64,000 nt of DNA from Opitutaceae bacterium (GTDB lineage: Bacteria; Verrucomicrobiota; Verrucomicrobiia; Opitutales; Opitutaceae): positions 23,259 through 87,258 of the forward strand of contig JAEUGY010000032.1 of NCBI GenBank assembly GCA_016794625.1, read 5' to 3'. Numbering within the stretch: the first letter of the stretch is position 1; each line of letters begins with the position of its first letter. Below are positions 47,630-58,653 of this stretch, piece by piece. Below the pieces are notes generated by a model. That model saw only the letters and a program-made list of their open reading frames with translations. It was not told the DNA's origin and did no database searches. The translations under genes were made by a program, and so were the position numbers.

Positions 47630-50341
47630 ATGTCACTTCCCAATCCCTTCAATACGCTGGCGACCTTTGCCGCCGGCGGCACCCAGCATTCGTTCTACTC
47701 GTTGCCCGCGCTGGAGCGCGCCGGGGTGGGGCGGATTTCGCGTCTCCCGGTTTCGATTCGATTGGTGCTCGAGTCCCTGCTTCGCAATTGCGACGGCAAA
47801 CGCGTATCGGAACAGGCGATCCGGGAGTTGGCCGGCTGGGGAGCGAAGGCTCCGCGCACCGAGGAGATTCCCTTCGTGGTCGCTCGGATTGTGCTGCAGG
47901 ATTTCACCGGAGTGCCTTTGCTGGTGGATCTGGCGGCCATGCGCGCCGCGGTCGCCCGGCTCGGCAAGAATCCCAAGATCATCGAGCCCCTGGTCCCGGT
48001 CGACCTGGTGGTCGATCATTCGGTGCAGGTGGATTTTGCGGGGAGCTCGGAGGCTTTGGCCAAGAATCTGGATCTCGAGTTCTCACGGAACCGGGAGCGG
48101 TATCAGTTCCTCAAGTGGGGTATGCAGGCTTTTGATACCTTCAAGGTGGTTCCGCCCGGCATCGGCATTGTGCATCAGGTGAATCTCGAGTATCTCGCGA
48201 AGGGCGTGTTGTCCGACGCCAACGGTGTCTATTACCCGGATACTCTGGTGGGGACGGATTCACATACGACGATGATCAATGGCATCGGCATCGTCGGTTG
48301 GGGCGTGGGCGGCATCGAGGCCGAGGCCGGCATGCTGGGTCAGCCGGTCTACTTCCTCACGCCGGATGTGGTCGGGGTCTACCTGACGGGCTCGCTCCGC
48401 GAAGGGGTGACGGCGACCGATCTCGCCCTGACGCTCACGCAATCCCTGCGCAAGGCGAAGGTGGTCGGAAAATTTGTCGAGTTTTACGGTCCGGGTGCGG
48501 CCGCCCTGCCGGTCGTGGACCGGGCGACGATTGCCAACATGGCGCCCGAATATGGGGCCACCATGGGTTTCTTCCCGATCGACGGTGAATGCGCCCACTA
48601 CCTGCGCGCGACCGGCCGCGATGAGGCGGCGGTGGCGCTTTACGAGGCGTACTATCGAGCCCAGGGCTTGTGGGGAATTCCGCAGAAGGGCGAAATCGAT
48701 TATTCCACGGACCTGCAGCTCGATCTTTCCACCGTGGTACCCAGCGTGGCAGGGCCGAAGCGGCCCCAGGACCGCATTGAGCTGCCCAAGTTGAAGAACG
48801 AGTTTGTCACGGCGTTCTCCAAGCCCGTGACCGAAAATGGATTTGGCAAGAAGGCGGAAGAGTTTGGTCTTCGCGCCAAGGTCGCGGCCGGAGCGGGCGC
48901 ACCCGGGGCGGGAGAAGTGGGTCATGGCAGCGTGTTGATCGCCGCCATCACCAGCTGCACCAATACCTCCAATCCGTCCGTGATGCTCGCAGCCGGTTTG
49001 CTGGCGAAGAAGGCGGTCGAAAAAGGCCTGACCGTCAATCCGATGGTCAAATCGTCCCTCGCCCCGGGATCACGGGTCGTGACCGACTACCTGACCAAGA
49101 CGGGCCTGCAACCCTACCTCGACACCTTGGGCTTCCAGACCGTGGGATACGGGTGTACGACCTGCATCGGAAACTCGGGTCCCTTGGCATCGGCGATTGA
49201 AGAAGCGGTCGTCAAGAACGACTTCGTGGCGGCCTCTGTCCTCTCGGGCAACCGCAACTTCGAGGCCCGTGTTCATCAGAACATCAAATCCAACTTTCTC
49301 ATGTCGCCTCCTTTGGTGGTGGCGTTTGCGCTCGCCGGTCGAGTCGATATCGATTTGTCGCAGGAACCTCTTGGGACGGGCAGGGATGGTAAACCGGTTT
49401 ACCTTCGAGAAATTTGGCCGTCCCTGCAGGAGGTGCGAGACCAGCTCCAGGCGGCGCTCAAGCCCGAGGTCTTCCGCCAGCTCTACACGGATTTCGCCTC
49501 GCAGAATCCCAAGTGGAACGAAATCCCCTCATCTGCCGGCGATGTGTACGCGTTTGATAGCGGCTCCACCTACATTCAGGAGCCCCCGTTCTTTTCGCAG
49601 TTCTCGATGTCGCCCGGGTCCATCCATGAGATCAAGGGTGCGCGTCCCCTGGGGATTTTCGGGGACTCGGTGACCACGGACCACATCTCTCCGGCCGGAG
49701 CGATCAAGAAGTCGTCCCCGGCGGGCCGCTTCCTGCTGGAACGTGGAGTCACGTTCGAGGATTTCAACAGCTACGGTTCACGCCGGGGCAATGACCGCAT
49801 CATGACGCGGGGCACGTTCGCGAACGTGCGTATCAAGAATCTCATGCTCGGTGGTGAAGAAGGTGGCAACACCCTGTATCAGCCGACGGGAGAAAAGCTG
49901 TCCATCTATGACGCGGCGATGCGCCATGCGGAGAACGGGACACCGCTGATTGTGGTGGCGGGGCAGGAATACGGCACCGGTTCCTCGCGCGATTGGGCCG
50001 CCAAAGGCACCAATTTGCTGGGAGTCCGGGTGGTGGTCGCGCAGAGCTTCGAGCGCATCCACCGGTCCAATCTGGTTGGCATGGGTGTGCTGCCCCTTCA
50101 GTTCAAGGAGGGAACCACGGCCCAGACGCTCAAACTGGATGGCTCGGAAGTCTACGATGTTCTCGGGTTGAACAGTGCGTTGAAGCCGCAGCAGGACCTC
50201 ACGCTTCGTATCACGCGTAAGAACGGTACGGTCGAAGAGGTGGCGGTGCGTTGCCGCATCGATACGCCCATCGAAATCGACTATTACCAGCACGGCGGCA
50301 TTCTGCCCTATGTTTTGAGGCAGATTGTAGCCAAGTCCTGA
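47630..50341 (+). CDS. acnA: Aconitate hydratase A
   Basis: TCA-cycle [4Fe-4S] enzyme that isomerises citrate to isocitrate. 903 residues. Cluster Cys residues appear in [25 protein letters not shown] and [10 protein letters not shown]; substrate-site stretches include [24 protein letters not shown] [18 protein letters not shown], and [14 protein letters not shown] with [16 protein letters not shown] at the C-terminal swivelling domain. The start is [10 protein letters not shown] at 47630. No other TCA gene adjoins it. Confidence 0.96.
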   Translation: MSLPNPFNTLATFAAGGTQHSFYSLPALERAGVGRISRLPVSIRLVLESLLRNCDGKRVSEQAIRELAGWGAKAPRTEEIPFVVARIVLQDFTGVPLLVDLAAMRAAVARLGKNPKIIEPLVPVDLVVDHSVQVDFAGSSEALAKNLDLEFSRNRERYQFLKWGMQAFDTFKVVPPGIGIVHQVNLEYLAKGVLSDANGVYYPDTLVGTDSHTTMINGIGIVGWGVGGIEAEAGMLGQPVYFLTPDVVGVYLTGSLREGVTATDLALTLTQSLRKAKVVGKFVEFYGPGAAALPVVDRATIANMAPEYGATMGFFPIDGECAHYLRATGRDEAAVALYEAYYRAQGLWGIPQKGEIDYSTDLQLDLSTVVPSVAGPKRPQDRIELPKLKNEFVTAFSKPVTENGFGKKAEEFGLRAKVAAGAGAPGAGEVGHGSVLIAAITSCTNTSNPSVMLAAGLLAKKAVEKGLTVNPMVKSSLAPGSRVVTDYLTKTGLQPYLDTLGFQTVGYGCTTCIGNSGPLASAIEEAVVKNDFVAASVLSGNRNFEARVHQNIKSNFLMSPPLVVAFALAGRVDIDLSQEPLGTGRDGKPVYLREIWPSLQEVRDQLQAALKPEVFRQLYTDFASQNPKWNEIPSSAGDVYAFDSGSTYIQEPPFFSQFSMSPGSIHEIKGARPLGIFGDSVTTDHISPAGAIKKSSPAGRFLLERGVTFEDFNSYGSRRGNDRIMTRGTFANVRIKNLMLGGEEGGNTLYQPTGEKLSIYDAAMRHAENGTPLIVVAGQEYGTGSSRDWAAKGTNLLGVRVVVAQSFERIHRSNLVGMGVLPLQFKEGTTAQTLKLDGSEVYDVLGLNSALKPQQDLTLRITRKNGTVEEVAVRCRIDTPIEIDYYQHGGILPYVLRQIVAKS

Positions 50342-50425
50342 CGATGTTGTGGCGCCTGTGCGGTGGGTGACGACCCTTCGGGTCGTCGATCCACCGCCAA
50401 CCTCAATCCAGCCCGTTCGTTCGCC

Positions 50426-50935
50426 ATGCCTGACGCTTCCAGTCCTGTCTATTTGGTGGACGCCCAGAGCGACCCCGTGGTGATCAAGATTCAAGGCCGG
50501 GCTTCGTTCCAAAACAGCGGCTGTATTCAGGACTTTTTCCGAGAAGTGATCGCCACGGGCCGAACCCGGTTCGTGATGGATTTTGCCGCTTGCACGAGCA
50601 TGGACAGCACCTTCCTGGGTGTTTTGGCCGGAACGGCGCTGCAGTTGCGCAAGCTTGCGCCCCCGGGTGCTTTGACCCTGGCTCGGATAGGAGCGCGCAA
50701 TCTTGAGTTGGTGAGAAATCTCGGGCTGCACCGACTGCTGACGATCGATTCGGGTGATGCGTCAATCAACCTTGGAGCCCCTGCGACCGCCCTTACGTGC
50801 CAGTCAAAGTCTGAGCTGGAGAGCGCCAAACTTGTCCTTGGTGCCCACGAGAACCTGATCTCGGTCGACGAATCCAATCGGGCCAAATTTGAGGATGTGT
50901 TGTCGTTTTTGAAAAAGCGGGTCGAGCAGGGCTGA
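50426..50935 (+). CDS. STAS-domain anti-sigma factor antagonist-like protein
   Basis: 169 residues. STAS core in the first about 105 residues: VVIKIQGRASFQNSGCIQDFFREVIATGRTRFVMDFAACTSMDSTFLGVLAG; the conserved phosphorylatable Ser is in MDSTFLG. The last about 60 residues add a helical extension (ESAKLVLGAHENLISVDESNRAKFEDVLSFLKKRV). A partner anti-sigma kinase is not encoded nearby, so its pathway is unknown. Confidence 0.85.
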   Translation: MPDASSPVYLVDAQSDPVVIKIQGRASFQNSGCIQDFFREVIATGRTRFVMDFAACTSMDSTFLGVLAGTALQLRKLAPPGALTLARIGARNLELVRNLGLHRLLTIDSGDASINLGAPATALTCQSKSELESAKLVLGAHENLISVDESNRAKFEDVLSFLKKRVEQG

Positions 50936-51061
50936 CCTGGGAGCGCCGTCGGAGTTTGGTTGCATCCCATCTGTACCGTAACCGCGCGGTGGACTTCTGG
51001 ACGGCTTCAACTCGCAAATGCCGTTTGCCTAGAGTCGAACCTGCGGCTTTCTTTCCTCCCT

Positions 51062-52279
51062 ATGTCCGTCGCCTCACCCGCCCAACCCGAACTTTTGCCG
51101 ACGGCTTCCGGTCACTTCGGTCGCTACGGAGGCGTTTTTGTCCCGGAAACGCTCATGACCGCGCTCTCCGAGCTGGGGGCGGCCTATGATGTGGCGAGGC
51201 AAGATCCCGCCTTCCAATCGGAGCTGGCGCATCACCTGAAGGAATTCGCCGGACGCCCCACGGAGCTCTATTTTGCCGAGCGGTTGACCGAGTATTGCGG
51301 AGGGGCGAAAATCTACCTCAAGCGCGAAGACTTGCTGCATACCGGCGCGCACAAAATCAACAATGCCTTGGGCCAGGCCCTGCTGGCCCGCCGCATGGGC
51401 AAACGTCGGATCATTGCTGAGACCGGAGCCGGCCAGCACGGGGTGGCGACCGCGGCGGTGTGCGCGAAGTTTGGCTTGGAGTGTGTCGTCTACATGGGGT
51501 CGGTCGACATGGAACGTCAGTCTCTCAATGTCTTCCGCATGCGTTTGATGGGTGCGGAAGTGCGCGGCGTGGAGGCGGGGCAGAAGACGCTGAAGGACGC
51601 CGTGAACGAAGCGATGCGCGATTGGGTCACTCATGTCCGGGGAACCCACTACATTCTCGGATCGGCGCTCGGGGCGCATCCCTATCCGATGATGGTGCGG
51701 GACTTTCATCGAGTGATTGGTCGCGAGACCAAACAGCAGATCATGGCGAGGGAAGGGCGATTGCCAGATGAGATGATCGCATGTGTGGGAGGAGGATCCA
51801 ACGCGATCGGCTTCTTCTTCGATTTCTTGACTGAGCCCGGCGTACGACTGGTTGGGGTTGAAGCCGGTGGCAGGGGCCTCGGTCGGGGTGATCACGCCGC
51901 CCGGTTTGAGGGCGGGCGACTCGGCGTGCTGCAGGGAAGCAAGACTTACATTCTTCAAAATCCCGACGGACAGATTGAATTGACCCATTCGGTCAGTGCC
52001 GGGCTCGACTATGCCGCCATCGGTCCGGAACACGCCTACTACCGTGACCAGGGTCGCATCGAGTATGCTTACGCCTGCGATGACGAAGTCATCAAGACCT
52101 TCCAACTCGTCTCGCGGCTTGAAGGTATTTTGCCCGCGCTCGAGTCGACGCATGCTCTGGTCCATGGTTTGAAACGGGCCAGTGAACTGCGTAAAGACCA
52201 GGTGGTCGTGATCAATCTCTCCGGTCGCGGTGACAAAGACGTCAACCAGATCGCTCGGATGCTCAACGTTGTACTCTAG
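51062..52279 (+). CDS. trpB: Tryptophan synthase beta chain
   Basis: Joins indole and serine to make tryptophan. 405 residues from the ATG at 51062. PLP Lys in [24 protein letters not shown], catalytic Glu in [12 protein letters not shown], phosphate loop [12 protein letters not shown]. It belongs to the standard TrpB1 type that normally pairs with TrpA, but trpA and the other trp genes do not adjoin it. yicC follows after 21 bases. No leader peptide or attenuator was recognised in the upstream gap. Confidence 0.95.
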   Translation: MSVASPAQPELLPTASGHFGRYGGVFVPETLMTALSELGAAYDVARQDPAFQSELAHHLKEFAGRPTELYFAERLTEYCGGAKIYLKREDLLHTGAHKINNALGQALLARRMGKRRIIAETGAGQHGVATAAVCAKFGLECVVYMGSVDMERQSLNVFRMRLMGAEVRGVEAGQKTLKDAVNEAMRDWVTHVRGTHYILGSALGAHPYPMMVRDFHRVIGRETKQQIMAREGRLPDEMIACVGGGSNAIGFFFDFLTEPGVRLVGVEAGGRGLGRGDHAARFEGGRLGVLQGSKTYILQNPDGQIELTHSVSAGLDYAAIGPEHAYYRDQGRIEYAYACDDEVIKTFQLVSRLEGILPALESTHALVHGLKRASELRKDQVVVINLSGRGDKDVNQIARMLNVVL

Positions 52280-52300
52280 TCATCCCGCGGAGGCTCCACG

Positions 52301-53167
52301 ATGCGAAGCATGACCGGATACGGGCGGGCGACCACGGCACTCGGGTCACTGACCCTGACGCTCCAGATCACCTCGGTGAATCGGAAGACGCTGGACCTTA
52401 CGACCAAACTGCCGGCGGCCTGGGAAGGGGTGGAGGCGTCCATTCTGGACGCGGTTCGCAAAGTGGCGATTCGCGGAAAGGTGCATGTCAGCCTGGAGGC
52501 TTCAGCTGCGGCCGGAGATCTCTCATGGGACGAGACCGCTGCCGACGCCGCCTTGGAGCGGCTGATGGCCTGGGCGCAGCGACGAGGCGTTGATTTTCGA
52601 CCGACGCCGGAGTTGTTGTGGGGGGTGGTCAATGCGCAACGGCGAGCCGCCGAGTTGCCACCCTTGGAACAGGCCCAGCCCGTCATCCTTGCGGCATTGG
52701 AGGTAGCTCTGGATTCATTTTCGACCATGCGTGCGCGGGAGGGGGCATCCCTGCTGGCAGACTTGCTGAACCGCCTGGGAGCGCTCCGCACCTCGTTGGG
52801 GTCCGTGAGAGAGCGGGCGCCGCTGGTCGTGGCAAGTTATCGCGACGCGCTTCTGAACCGCCTGCGCCAGGCGGGGCTCGAGCTCAATCTCGAAGACGAG
52901 CGGGTCCTGAAGGAAATTGCGCTCTTTGCCGATCGTTGCGATTTGACCGAGGAGATGACGCGACTCGGCAGTCATCTGGAACAATTTGAGTCGCTACTCC
53001 GTTCAGCGGGTGAAATTGGACGAAAGGCGGAGTTCATTCTCCAGGAACTGGGACGCGAAGTTCACACCATAGGGAGCAAGGCCAATGATCTGACGATCTC
53101 CCGGGCGGTGATTGAGATGAAGAACGAGCTCGAGAAAATCCGTGAGCAAGTGGCGAACGTCGAATAA
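52301..53167 (+). CDS. yicC: YicC-family endoribonuclease-like protein
   Basis: 288 residues with the YicC N terminus MRSMTGYGRATT and the DUF1732 C terminus (SHLEQFESLLRSAGEIGRKAEFILQELGREVHTIGSKANDLTISRAVIEMKNELEKIREQVANVE). Family members have been described as RNases that affect small-RNA stability. The common yicC-gmk order is not kept here. Translationally close to trpB; GGAGG is the likely ribosome binding site. Confidence 0.93.
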   Translation: MRSMTGYGRATTALGSLTLTLQITSVNRKTLDLTTKLPAAWEGVEASILDAVRKVAIRGKVHVSLEASAAAGDLSWDETAADAALERLMAWAQRRGVDFRPTPELLWGVVNAQRRAAELPPLEQAQPVILAALEVALDSFSTMRAREGASLLADLLNRLGALRTSLGSVRERAPLVVASYRDALLNRLRQAGLELNLEDERVLKEIALFADRCDLTEEMTRLGSHLEQFESLLRSAGEIGRKAEFILQELGREVHTIGSKANDLTISRAVIEMKNELEKIREQVANVE

Positions 53168-53236
53168 TTCGACGGGGTGAAGGACTGCAACTCGCCGAAT
53201 TTGACGCGAGGCCCGGGGAGTGCAGACTAAAGGTCG

Positions 53237-54043
53237 ATGAAAATTCTAGTCCTCGCTGCGACTCTGGCCGTGTGCGTGATGCCCTTGCACGCCAAGATAG
53301 TGAAAAAGCCGGTGGCTTACGAGCACACCGGAGTGACGTTGGAAGGTCTCCTGGTGTACGACGATGAGAAGGTGTCCCCGTCCTCACGCGCGCCGGGAAT
53401 TCTCGTGGTTCACGAGTGGTGGGGCCTCAATGCGTTCGCTCGGGGCCGGGCCGAAGCGCTGGCCAAGCTGGGTTATGTGGCGTTTGCACTCGATATGTAC
53501 GGAAAGGGAGTGGTGACGGATGATCCGAAGCGAGCCGGAGAACTTGCGTCCCAGTTTTACGGCAAGCCCCTGATGGCAGATCGTGCCCGGGCCGGACTCG
53601 ATCAACTGGTGAAGTCGGGATTGGCGGATGAATCGAAACTCGCTGCGATTGGTTTTTGCTTTGGCGGGGCGACCTGCCAGGCGCTCGCCTATTCGGGTGC
53701 CCCCGTGTCGGGGATTGTGAGTTTTCACGGTTCCCTCATCCCCTTGGCGCCCGCTGCGGCTCCTTCTCTCAAGGCCAAGATCCTCGTCTTGCACGGGGCT
53801 TTGGACCCTTTCATCAAGACCGAAGAGCTTCAGGCATTCACCCGCTCGCTCGATGAAGCCAAGGCGGACTACCAGTTCGTCAGCTATAGCGGTGCGGTGC
53901 ACGCCTTCACCAATCCCCAGGCCGACAAGATTGCCGCGGCCACCGGACTCAAGGGCATTGGCTACCATGAGCCCGCCGCCCGGCGTTCGTGGGCGCAGAT
54001 GCGGGCTTTCTTTTCGGAATTGTTTCCCAAGCCGAAATCGTAA
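53237..54043 (+). CDS. Exported dienelactone hydrolase-family protein
   Basis: 268-residue alpha/beta hydrolase with a signal peptide (MKILVLAATLAVCVMPLHAK). The DLH nucleophile is a Cys in AIGFCFGGAT; the catalytic His is probably in GAVHAFTNP and the Asp in HGALDPFIK, giving the Cys-Asp-His triad. HEWWGLN is the usual oxyanion-side motif. Exported DLH-like proteins are common in Verrucomicrobia, but their substrates are unknown. Preceded by a 69-base gap. Confidence 0.88.
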   Translation: MKILVLAATLAVCVMPLHAKIVKKPVAYEHTGVTLEGLLVYDDEKVSPSSRAPGILVVHEWWGLNAFARGRAEALAKLGYVAFALDMYGKGVVTDDPKRAGELASQFYGKPLMADRARAGLDQLVKSGLADESKLAAIGFCFGGATCQALAYSGAPVSGIVSFHGSLIPLAPAAAPSLKAKILVLHGALDPFIKTEELQAFTRSLDEAKADYQFVSYSGAVHAFTNPQADKIAAATGLKGIGYHEPAARRSWAQMRAFFSELFPKPKS

Positions 54044-54140
54044 TTGAACCCCCGTGTTCTCCCGGCCGGGTCTGCCAACCGCAGGACCCCGGCCTCGGGT
54101 TCACGTTCAACCACCTGTTTCCGCGGACAACGCCGCTGAT

Positions 54141-55739
54141 TCAATCCTTGCCCGCTCCGTTGGCTTCGCCGTAGTCACCACTCGCCCGATACTCTTGAAG
54201 CTTGTTGCGAAGCGTGCGGATGGAGATGTTGAGAAGCTCGGCGGTGCGGGTGCGATTGCCCCCCGTGGCTTTGAGCGCGGAGATGATCGCCCGCTTTTCC
54301 AATTCGTTCAGCGGAAGGATGGCGGAATCGTCGTTCGGGACGGGCTCCCGAGTGGAGGCTGGGTCCACACCCGGTTCGGCTTCGGCCTGATCCAGAACAG
54401 CGGACGTATGAGATGGAACGTCCGCCTGCTCAGGCATGGAGGCCCAGCCATTTCCATCGGTGGGCGCGACATCGACGCGGAAGGGGGGGGCAACCACCAC
54501 CGGGGCCACCGGGGTGGCGATCGCGACGGTCGAAACCGTCGGAATGGGCGCCCCGACCAAACTCACCGACCTCGGTAGTGACGGCAAGCCGAGTGCGGCA
54601 GTCGACACTGGGCGGCCGTTTTCCGAGAGGATCACCGCTCGTTCCAGCGTGTTCTGCAGTTCGCGCACGTTTCCTGGCCAAGGATAACCGACCAAAGCGG
54701 CAATGGCGTTGTCGGTAAATCCCGGTATCTTCAGACCGTGTTTCCGCGAGAAGCGTCGAAGGAACGAGTCGGCAAGCAAGGTGATGTCTTCGGGCCGCTC
54801 GCGCAAGGCGGCCACATGCACCGGAAAAACGTTGAGCCGGTAATAGAGATCCGAACGGAAGGAGCCTCGCTCAACAAACTGGATCAGATCCCGATTCGAG
54901 GTGGCCAGGATTCTTACGTTTACCTTGATGGTTTTCGTACCGCCCACTCGTTCGAATTCTCGCTCTTGCAGTACGCGCAGCAGCTTGGCCTGCAAGTTGG
55001 GTGGGATCTCCGAGACCTCGTCCAGCAGGAGCGTCCCTTTGTTCGCCAGCTCAAACCGTCCTTCGCGACGGTCCGTCGCCCCGGTAAACGCCCCTTTTTC
55101 GTGCCCGAACAGTTCACTCTCGATCAACTGTTCGGAGAGGGCCGCGCAATTGATCTTGATGTAGGGCTCATTGCGACGCGGAGAGTGTTTCCATAGTTCG
55201 CGGGCCACCATCTCTTTGCCTGTGCCGTTTTCTCCCGTGATGAGGACGGTGGCATCCGTGGGTGCGACGCGCTCGATCAGTTGCCTCAGGCGCTGCATCG
55301 GCATGCTGCGTCCTAGCAGGTCTCCATCGCCTCCATCCTGCTCGCTGAAGTACCGGTTGACTTTGACCAACTGCCGAAACGCATCGGCTTTCTTGAGGAC
55401 GATCTCAATCTGGGACGGAGAAAAAGGCTTGATGAGATAGTCAAATGCGCCGCCACGCATACAGGCGACTGCACTCTCGATGGTTCCGTGTCCGGTCATC
55501 ATCACGACCAACGGCCGATCGGGCAGCGCGCCCAGGCGTTCGAGCAACTGTTGGCCGTCTCCGTCTGGCAGCCGGACATCGAGCATCACCAAGTCAAAAC
55601 TTTCCCGGGCGATCAAAGCCTCCGCCTGGGCAATGGTGCCTGCGATGGTGACGGTGTACTTCTTTCGCCGAAAGAGCTCCTCCAGTACTTTCTGGATGAT
55701 GGGCTCATCATCGAGCACGAGGATTCTTTCGAGAGACAT
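54141..55739 (-). CDS. Sigma-54-dependent NtrC-family response regulator
   Basis: 532 residues: receiver (phospho-acceptor Asp 54 in LVMLDVRLPDGDG, LIKPFSPSQ), AAA+ domain about 145-375 with Walker A GENGTGKE and the sigma-54 contact loop GAFTGA near 218, a long Pro/Ala/Val-rich linker (about 385-475), and a Fis-type HTH at the end (ISALKATGGNRTRTAELLNISIRTLRNKLQEY). It is encoded 105 bases after the PAS hybrid kinase on the same strand and beside the fliS-fliD cluster, so it is a good candidate for a flagellar or sigma-54 stress activator. Confidence 0.93.
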   Translation of the reverse strand: MSLERILVLDDEPIIQKVLEELFRRKKYTVTIAGTIAQAEALIARESFDLVMLDVRLPDGDGQQLLERLGALPDRPLVVMMTGHGTIESAVACMRGGAFDYLIKPFSPSQIEIVLKKADAFRQLVKVNRYFSEQDGGDGDLLGRSMPMQRLRQLIERVAPTDATVLITGENGTGKEMVARELWKHSPRRNEPYIKINCAALSEQLIESELFGHEKGAFTGATDRREGRFELANKGTLLLDEVSEIPPNLQAKLLRVLQEREFERVGGTKTIKVNVRILATSNRDLIQFVERGSFRSDLYYRLNVFPVHVAALRERPEDITLLADSFLRRFSRKHGLKIPGFTDNAIAALVGYPWPGNVRELQNTLERAVILSENGRPVSTAALGLPSLPRSVSLVGAPIPTVSTVAIATPVAPVVVAPPFRVDVAPTDGNGWASMPEQADVPSHTSAVLDQAEAEPGVDPASTREPVPNDDSAILPLNELEKRAIISALKATGGNRTRTAELLNISIRTLRNKLQEYRASGDYGEANGAGKD

Positions 55740-55843
55740 AATCGAGTCGAGTTTCCGCCCGAGACAGCGGGCTGGAAGGGAGAATCAAGCGAGTTTTGCG
55801 ACCGGAGAGAAGGCAAAATTTGCCGGTTGATGCTCAGTATGGG

Positions 55844-58141
55844 TCACGGTGCCGTCGGCAAGAGAGCGCGGACCTTGGCCAGTACGTCCGACGGGGGAAA
55901 GGGCTTCGGCAGACAAATCGCAGGCGGAGCGAGGTCCGACTGAGCGCGATCACCGGGCTTGAAGGCACCGCTCACCAGCAAGAGCGGCAGGGTGGGGACC
56001 TCCGCACGAATTCGTTGCGCCACCTGCCAACCGTCGATGCCGGGCAGACCAATATCCGTGAACAGGAGGCCGATCTCATCCCGGTGGGCGGCAAAAAGTC
56101 TCAACGCTTCTTCGCCATCTCGCGCCCAAACCATGGGTATGCCCTCTGCTTCGAAGATGTTTTCCCACAAGCGTCCGATATCCACCTCGTCTTCGACCAC
56201 CAAGACCCGACGATGCGGCGCTCGGGTGGCGGTGGGAGGGACCAATTCGCTGGTATTCCCCTGGGTACTGGGCTCACTCTGCGTGGCACGAGGGAATGAG
56301 AGATGAACCCGGGTTCCTTGGCCTGGGGCGCTATCTACTTCGATATGCCCGCGATGTGCGCGCATAATGCCGTAGACCACGGCGAGGCCCAGGCCACGCA
56401 CTGCCGGTCCTTTGTCCTTGGCAAAGAACGGTTCGAAAATCCGGGCTCGCGTGGTTGCGTCCATGCCCCGCCCGCTGTCCTCGATTGTGACCTGAAGACA
56501 CGTGGCGATTTCGCCACCGTGGACTGATGGGGTCATCGTCTCGGTGGTCCGTACGGTCACCGTGCCGCCTTCGGGCATGGCATCGCAGGCATTTTGTAAC
56601 AAATGACGGAGGCCTAGAGCCACCTGGGCGGGATCAATTGAAACCAGGGTATCGCTGACGCCATAGACGCACGAAACGTGCACATTCGCCGGCCAGTCGG
56701 CGCAGGTGCGCTCGATGGTATCCTCAATCAGCGCCTGCAAGTCTGTGACCATGAACTCAACATCATGTTGGTTCGCAAATAGCTGCAGTTGTTTGACCAC
56801 GTCGGCGCCCCGGCGCCCTGCTTCAATGATGGCGTGGGCGGCCCGATCAAGAGCAGCCGTGTCGTGCACGCTACCCTGCAAGAGGCCGGCGTAACCGAGA
56901 ATGATGGTCAGCAAATTGTTGAAGTCGTGGGCGATGCCTCCGGCGAGCGTACCCAAGCTTTCCAGTTGGCGGGCCTCGCGCAGACGGGCCTCAATCCGGC
57001 GGCGCTCCGTCAAATCGTGGAGCGTGAGGAGTCGCCAGGTCTCTTCGGTGAACTTGACCGGTGTGACCGTGAGTTCCGCGGGAAAGGTCGATCCGTTGCG
57101 CCGATGGGCTTCAAAGGAGTGGAGGGTGTTCGGACGGCCCGTGGCCAACGCGATTTCGGCAAGAGGGAGGGTCGTTGAGACCGGACGCCCGGCCAGTTCG
57201 GCTGGCTCCGCGCCAAACAGCCCGGAAAACGCTCGGTTGCAAAGCTGGACGTAGCTTCGATTATCGAGAAGGCAGAGGCCCAAAGGCACCGCTTCATAGA
57301 CGGAGCTGAGCAGGCCATGCATCGCGGTCAACGTGGCTTCCGCCTCCTTCCTGCGGCTGATATCCCGGGTGGTGGAGACAATCTCAACCTCGCCGTGAGG
57401 GTCGAGGCGCGTGGTGCTCATGGTTTCGGCCCACAAGTAGGCGCCGTCTTTGCGGCGCATTCGCAGTATGAACGAGCTTTCCGGCCGGCCTTCCGAGTGG
57501 CCGAGAAAGACTCGCCGTGCATGGGCCTGATTCTCGGCGTGAACGTGGTCGAAGAACGAAGTACCGATCAGTTCTCCAGGTTCGTAACCGAGTATGGAGC
57601 GGGCAGAAGGCGAAACATAGAGGAACTGGCCGGTCCCGGGCCGGTGCACGGTGACTAAATCGCGAATCGTCTCCGCCAGCAGCCGATGTTGCGACTCGCT
57701 GCGGACAAGCGCTTCCTCCAGTTCAACCCGCTGCGTTGCATCCACGAAGGACGTCACCCAATGCGTTGGGGTGCCACTGGTCCCCAAAAGAGGGAAGAGA
57801 TCGATATCCGCATGCAGCTGACTGCCATCGCGGCGCTTCATCAATGCGACCCGGCGACACGCACGCTTCTCCTGGATTGCCCGGTCGACGGCCACCCACG
57901 AGGAATTGGAGTCGGTGGATACGGCGAGCAGTGAACTCTTGGTCTGACCCAGCGCTTCGGCCGATGCATAACCGGTGAGTTGTTCGAAAGCTGGATTTAC
58001 ATAAACAATCGTGTGTCCGAGAGCTTCGGTGACGACCAAACCCTGTGTGGAAGCTCCGACCAGGCGCTCCATGAGCGAGGTCGTCGCCGTTGGAGGAACA
58101 GCCATGGAAGCGGTCGAAGAAGTGGGAGAAGTGCTGCTCAT
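55844..58141 (-). CDS. PAS hybrid histidine kinase with C-terminal receiver
   Basis: 765 residues, no membrane helix, so probably cytoplasmic. Three PAS domains (about 25-140, 150-260, 275-385), phospho-His in GGIAHDFNNLLTIILGYAG at about 404, HATPase_c (LLQNACDAMPEGGTV, GRGMDATTRARIFEPFFAKDKGPAVRGLGLAVVYGI), and a C-terminal receiver with Asp in LLFTDIGLPGIDGW at about 695. The start is the ATG at 58141; a GTG one codon earlier is possible. Likely partner of the NtrC-type regulator downstream, with the receiver acting as an internal phospho-sink. Confidence 0.92.
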   Translation of the reverse strand: MSSTSPTSSTASMAVPPTATTSLMERLVGASTQGLVVTEALGHTIVYVNPAFEQLTGYASAEALGQTKSSLLAVSTDSNSSWVAVDRAIQEKRACRRVALMKRRDGSQLHADIDLFPLLGTSGTPTHWVTSFVDATQRVELEEALVRSESQHRLLAETIRDLVTVHRPGTGQFLYVSPSARSILGYEPGELIGTSFFDHVHAENQAHARRVFLGHSEGRPESSFILRMRRKDGAYLWAETMSTTRLDPHGEVEIVSTTRDISRRKEAEATLTAMHGLLSSVYEAVPLGLCLLDNRSYVQLCNRAFSGLFGAEPAELAGRPVSTTLPLAEIALATGRPNTLHSFEAHRRNGSTFPAELTVTPVKFTEETWRLLTLHDLTERRRIEARLREARQLESLGTLAGGIAHDFNNLLTIILGYAGLLQGSVHDTAALDRAAHAIIEAGRRGADVVKQLQLFANQHDVEFMVTDLQALIEDTIERTCADWPANVHVSCVYGVSDTLVSIDPAQVALGLRHLLQNACDAMPEGGTVTVRTTETMTPSVHGGEIATCLQVTIEDSGRGMDATTRARIFEPFFAKDKGPAVRGLGLAVVYGIMRAHRGHIEVDSAPGQGTRVHLSFPRATQSEPSTQGNTSELVPPTATRAPHRRVLVVEDEVDIGRLWENIFEAEGIPMVWARDGEEALRLFAAHRDEIGLLFTDIGLPGIDGWQVAQRIRAEVPTLPLLLVSGAFKPGDRAQSDLAPPAICLPKPFPPSDVLAKVRALLPTAP

Positions 58142-58269
58142 CACTGAAACGGAGGAATGACAGTGCCACCCCTCTGCGAGATGTAAATCGGCTAAATTGC
58201 TCGGAAATCCATGATTTCATTAAAGAGATCTGAAAGTCGTGTCGACACCCCTAAGGTAACCGTGTCGCC

Positions 58270-58653
58270 ATGGCCCCCCGACTGCTTTCCCTGCTCTCCA
58301 AGATTGAAACTGCGCTGACCGAACAAGGGGCGTCGATTGTCGCCCGTCCGATGCAGCGCTCCGTGAGCTACCACAAAGGGTTGGCTCGACTCGCTTTTGC
58401 CGACGGAGGGGCGATTGCGCTGCAGAGCTTTTCGCTCGCCGATGGCCAGATTTGTGTGAAGGCGGCCCTTTCTTGGGCTGGACGAGAGGGCCAGGTGATT
58501 CACGCCATTTACCCTCATTCCGAGACCCACGATTGGGCGGCCTCAGCCGAGGGCGTCGCCCTTGCTTGGATGTCAGGCCCGGCGAGCGCATTGCCACTTC
58601 CCCAGAGCAATGCTGTCAGTGCTTCGCTGGATCGTTTGGCGTCCGTGGGCTGA
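58270..58653 (+). CDS. Conserved hypothetical protein
   Basis: 127 residues, MAPRLLSLLSKIETALTEQGASIVARPM at the start, with no recognised domain, signal peptide or membrane segment. It lies alone on the plus strand inside a minus-strand flagellar block. Codon use looks coding and the frame is clean from the ATG at 58270. I cannot assign a function. Confidence 0.6.
   Translation: MAPRLLSLLSKIETALTEQGASIVARPMQRSVSYHKGLARLAFADGGAIALQSFSLADGQICVKAALSWAGREGQVIHAIYPHSETHDWAASAEGVALAWMSGPASALPLPQSNAVSASLDRLASVG

Noticed and set aside
46872..47636. Long N-terminal extension of tyrS
   Set aside because: The extra 255 residues overlap the peroxiredoxin gene on the other strand and have no homology; the conserved domain starts at 46871.
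58142..58269. Sigma-54 site TGGCACtgtcaTTCC before the PAS kinase
   Set aside because: The -12 GC is CC, and the element would lie within the ribosome-binding region of the gene.
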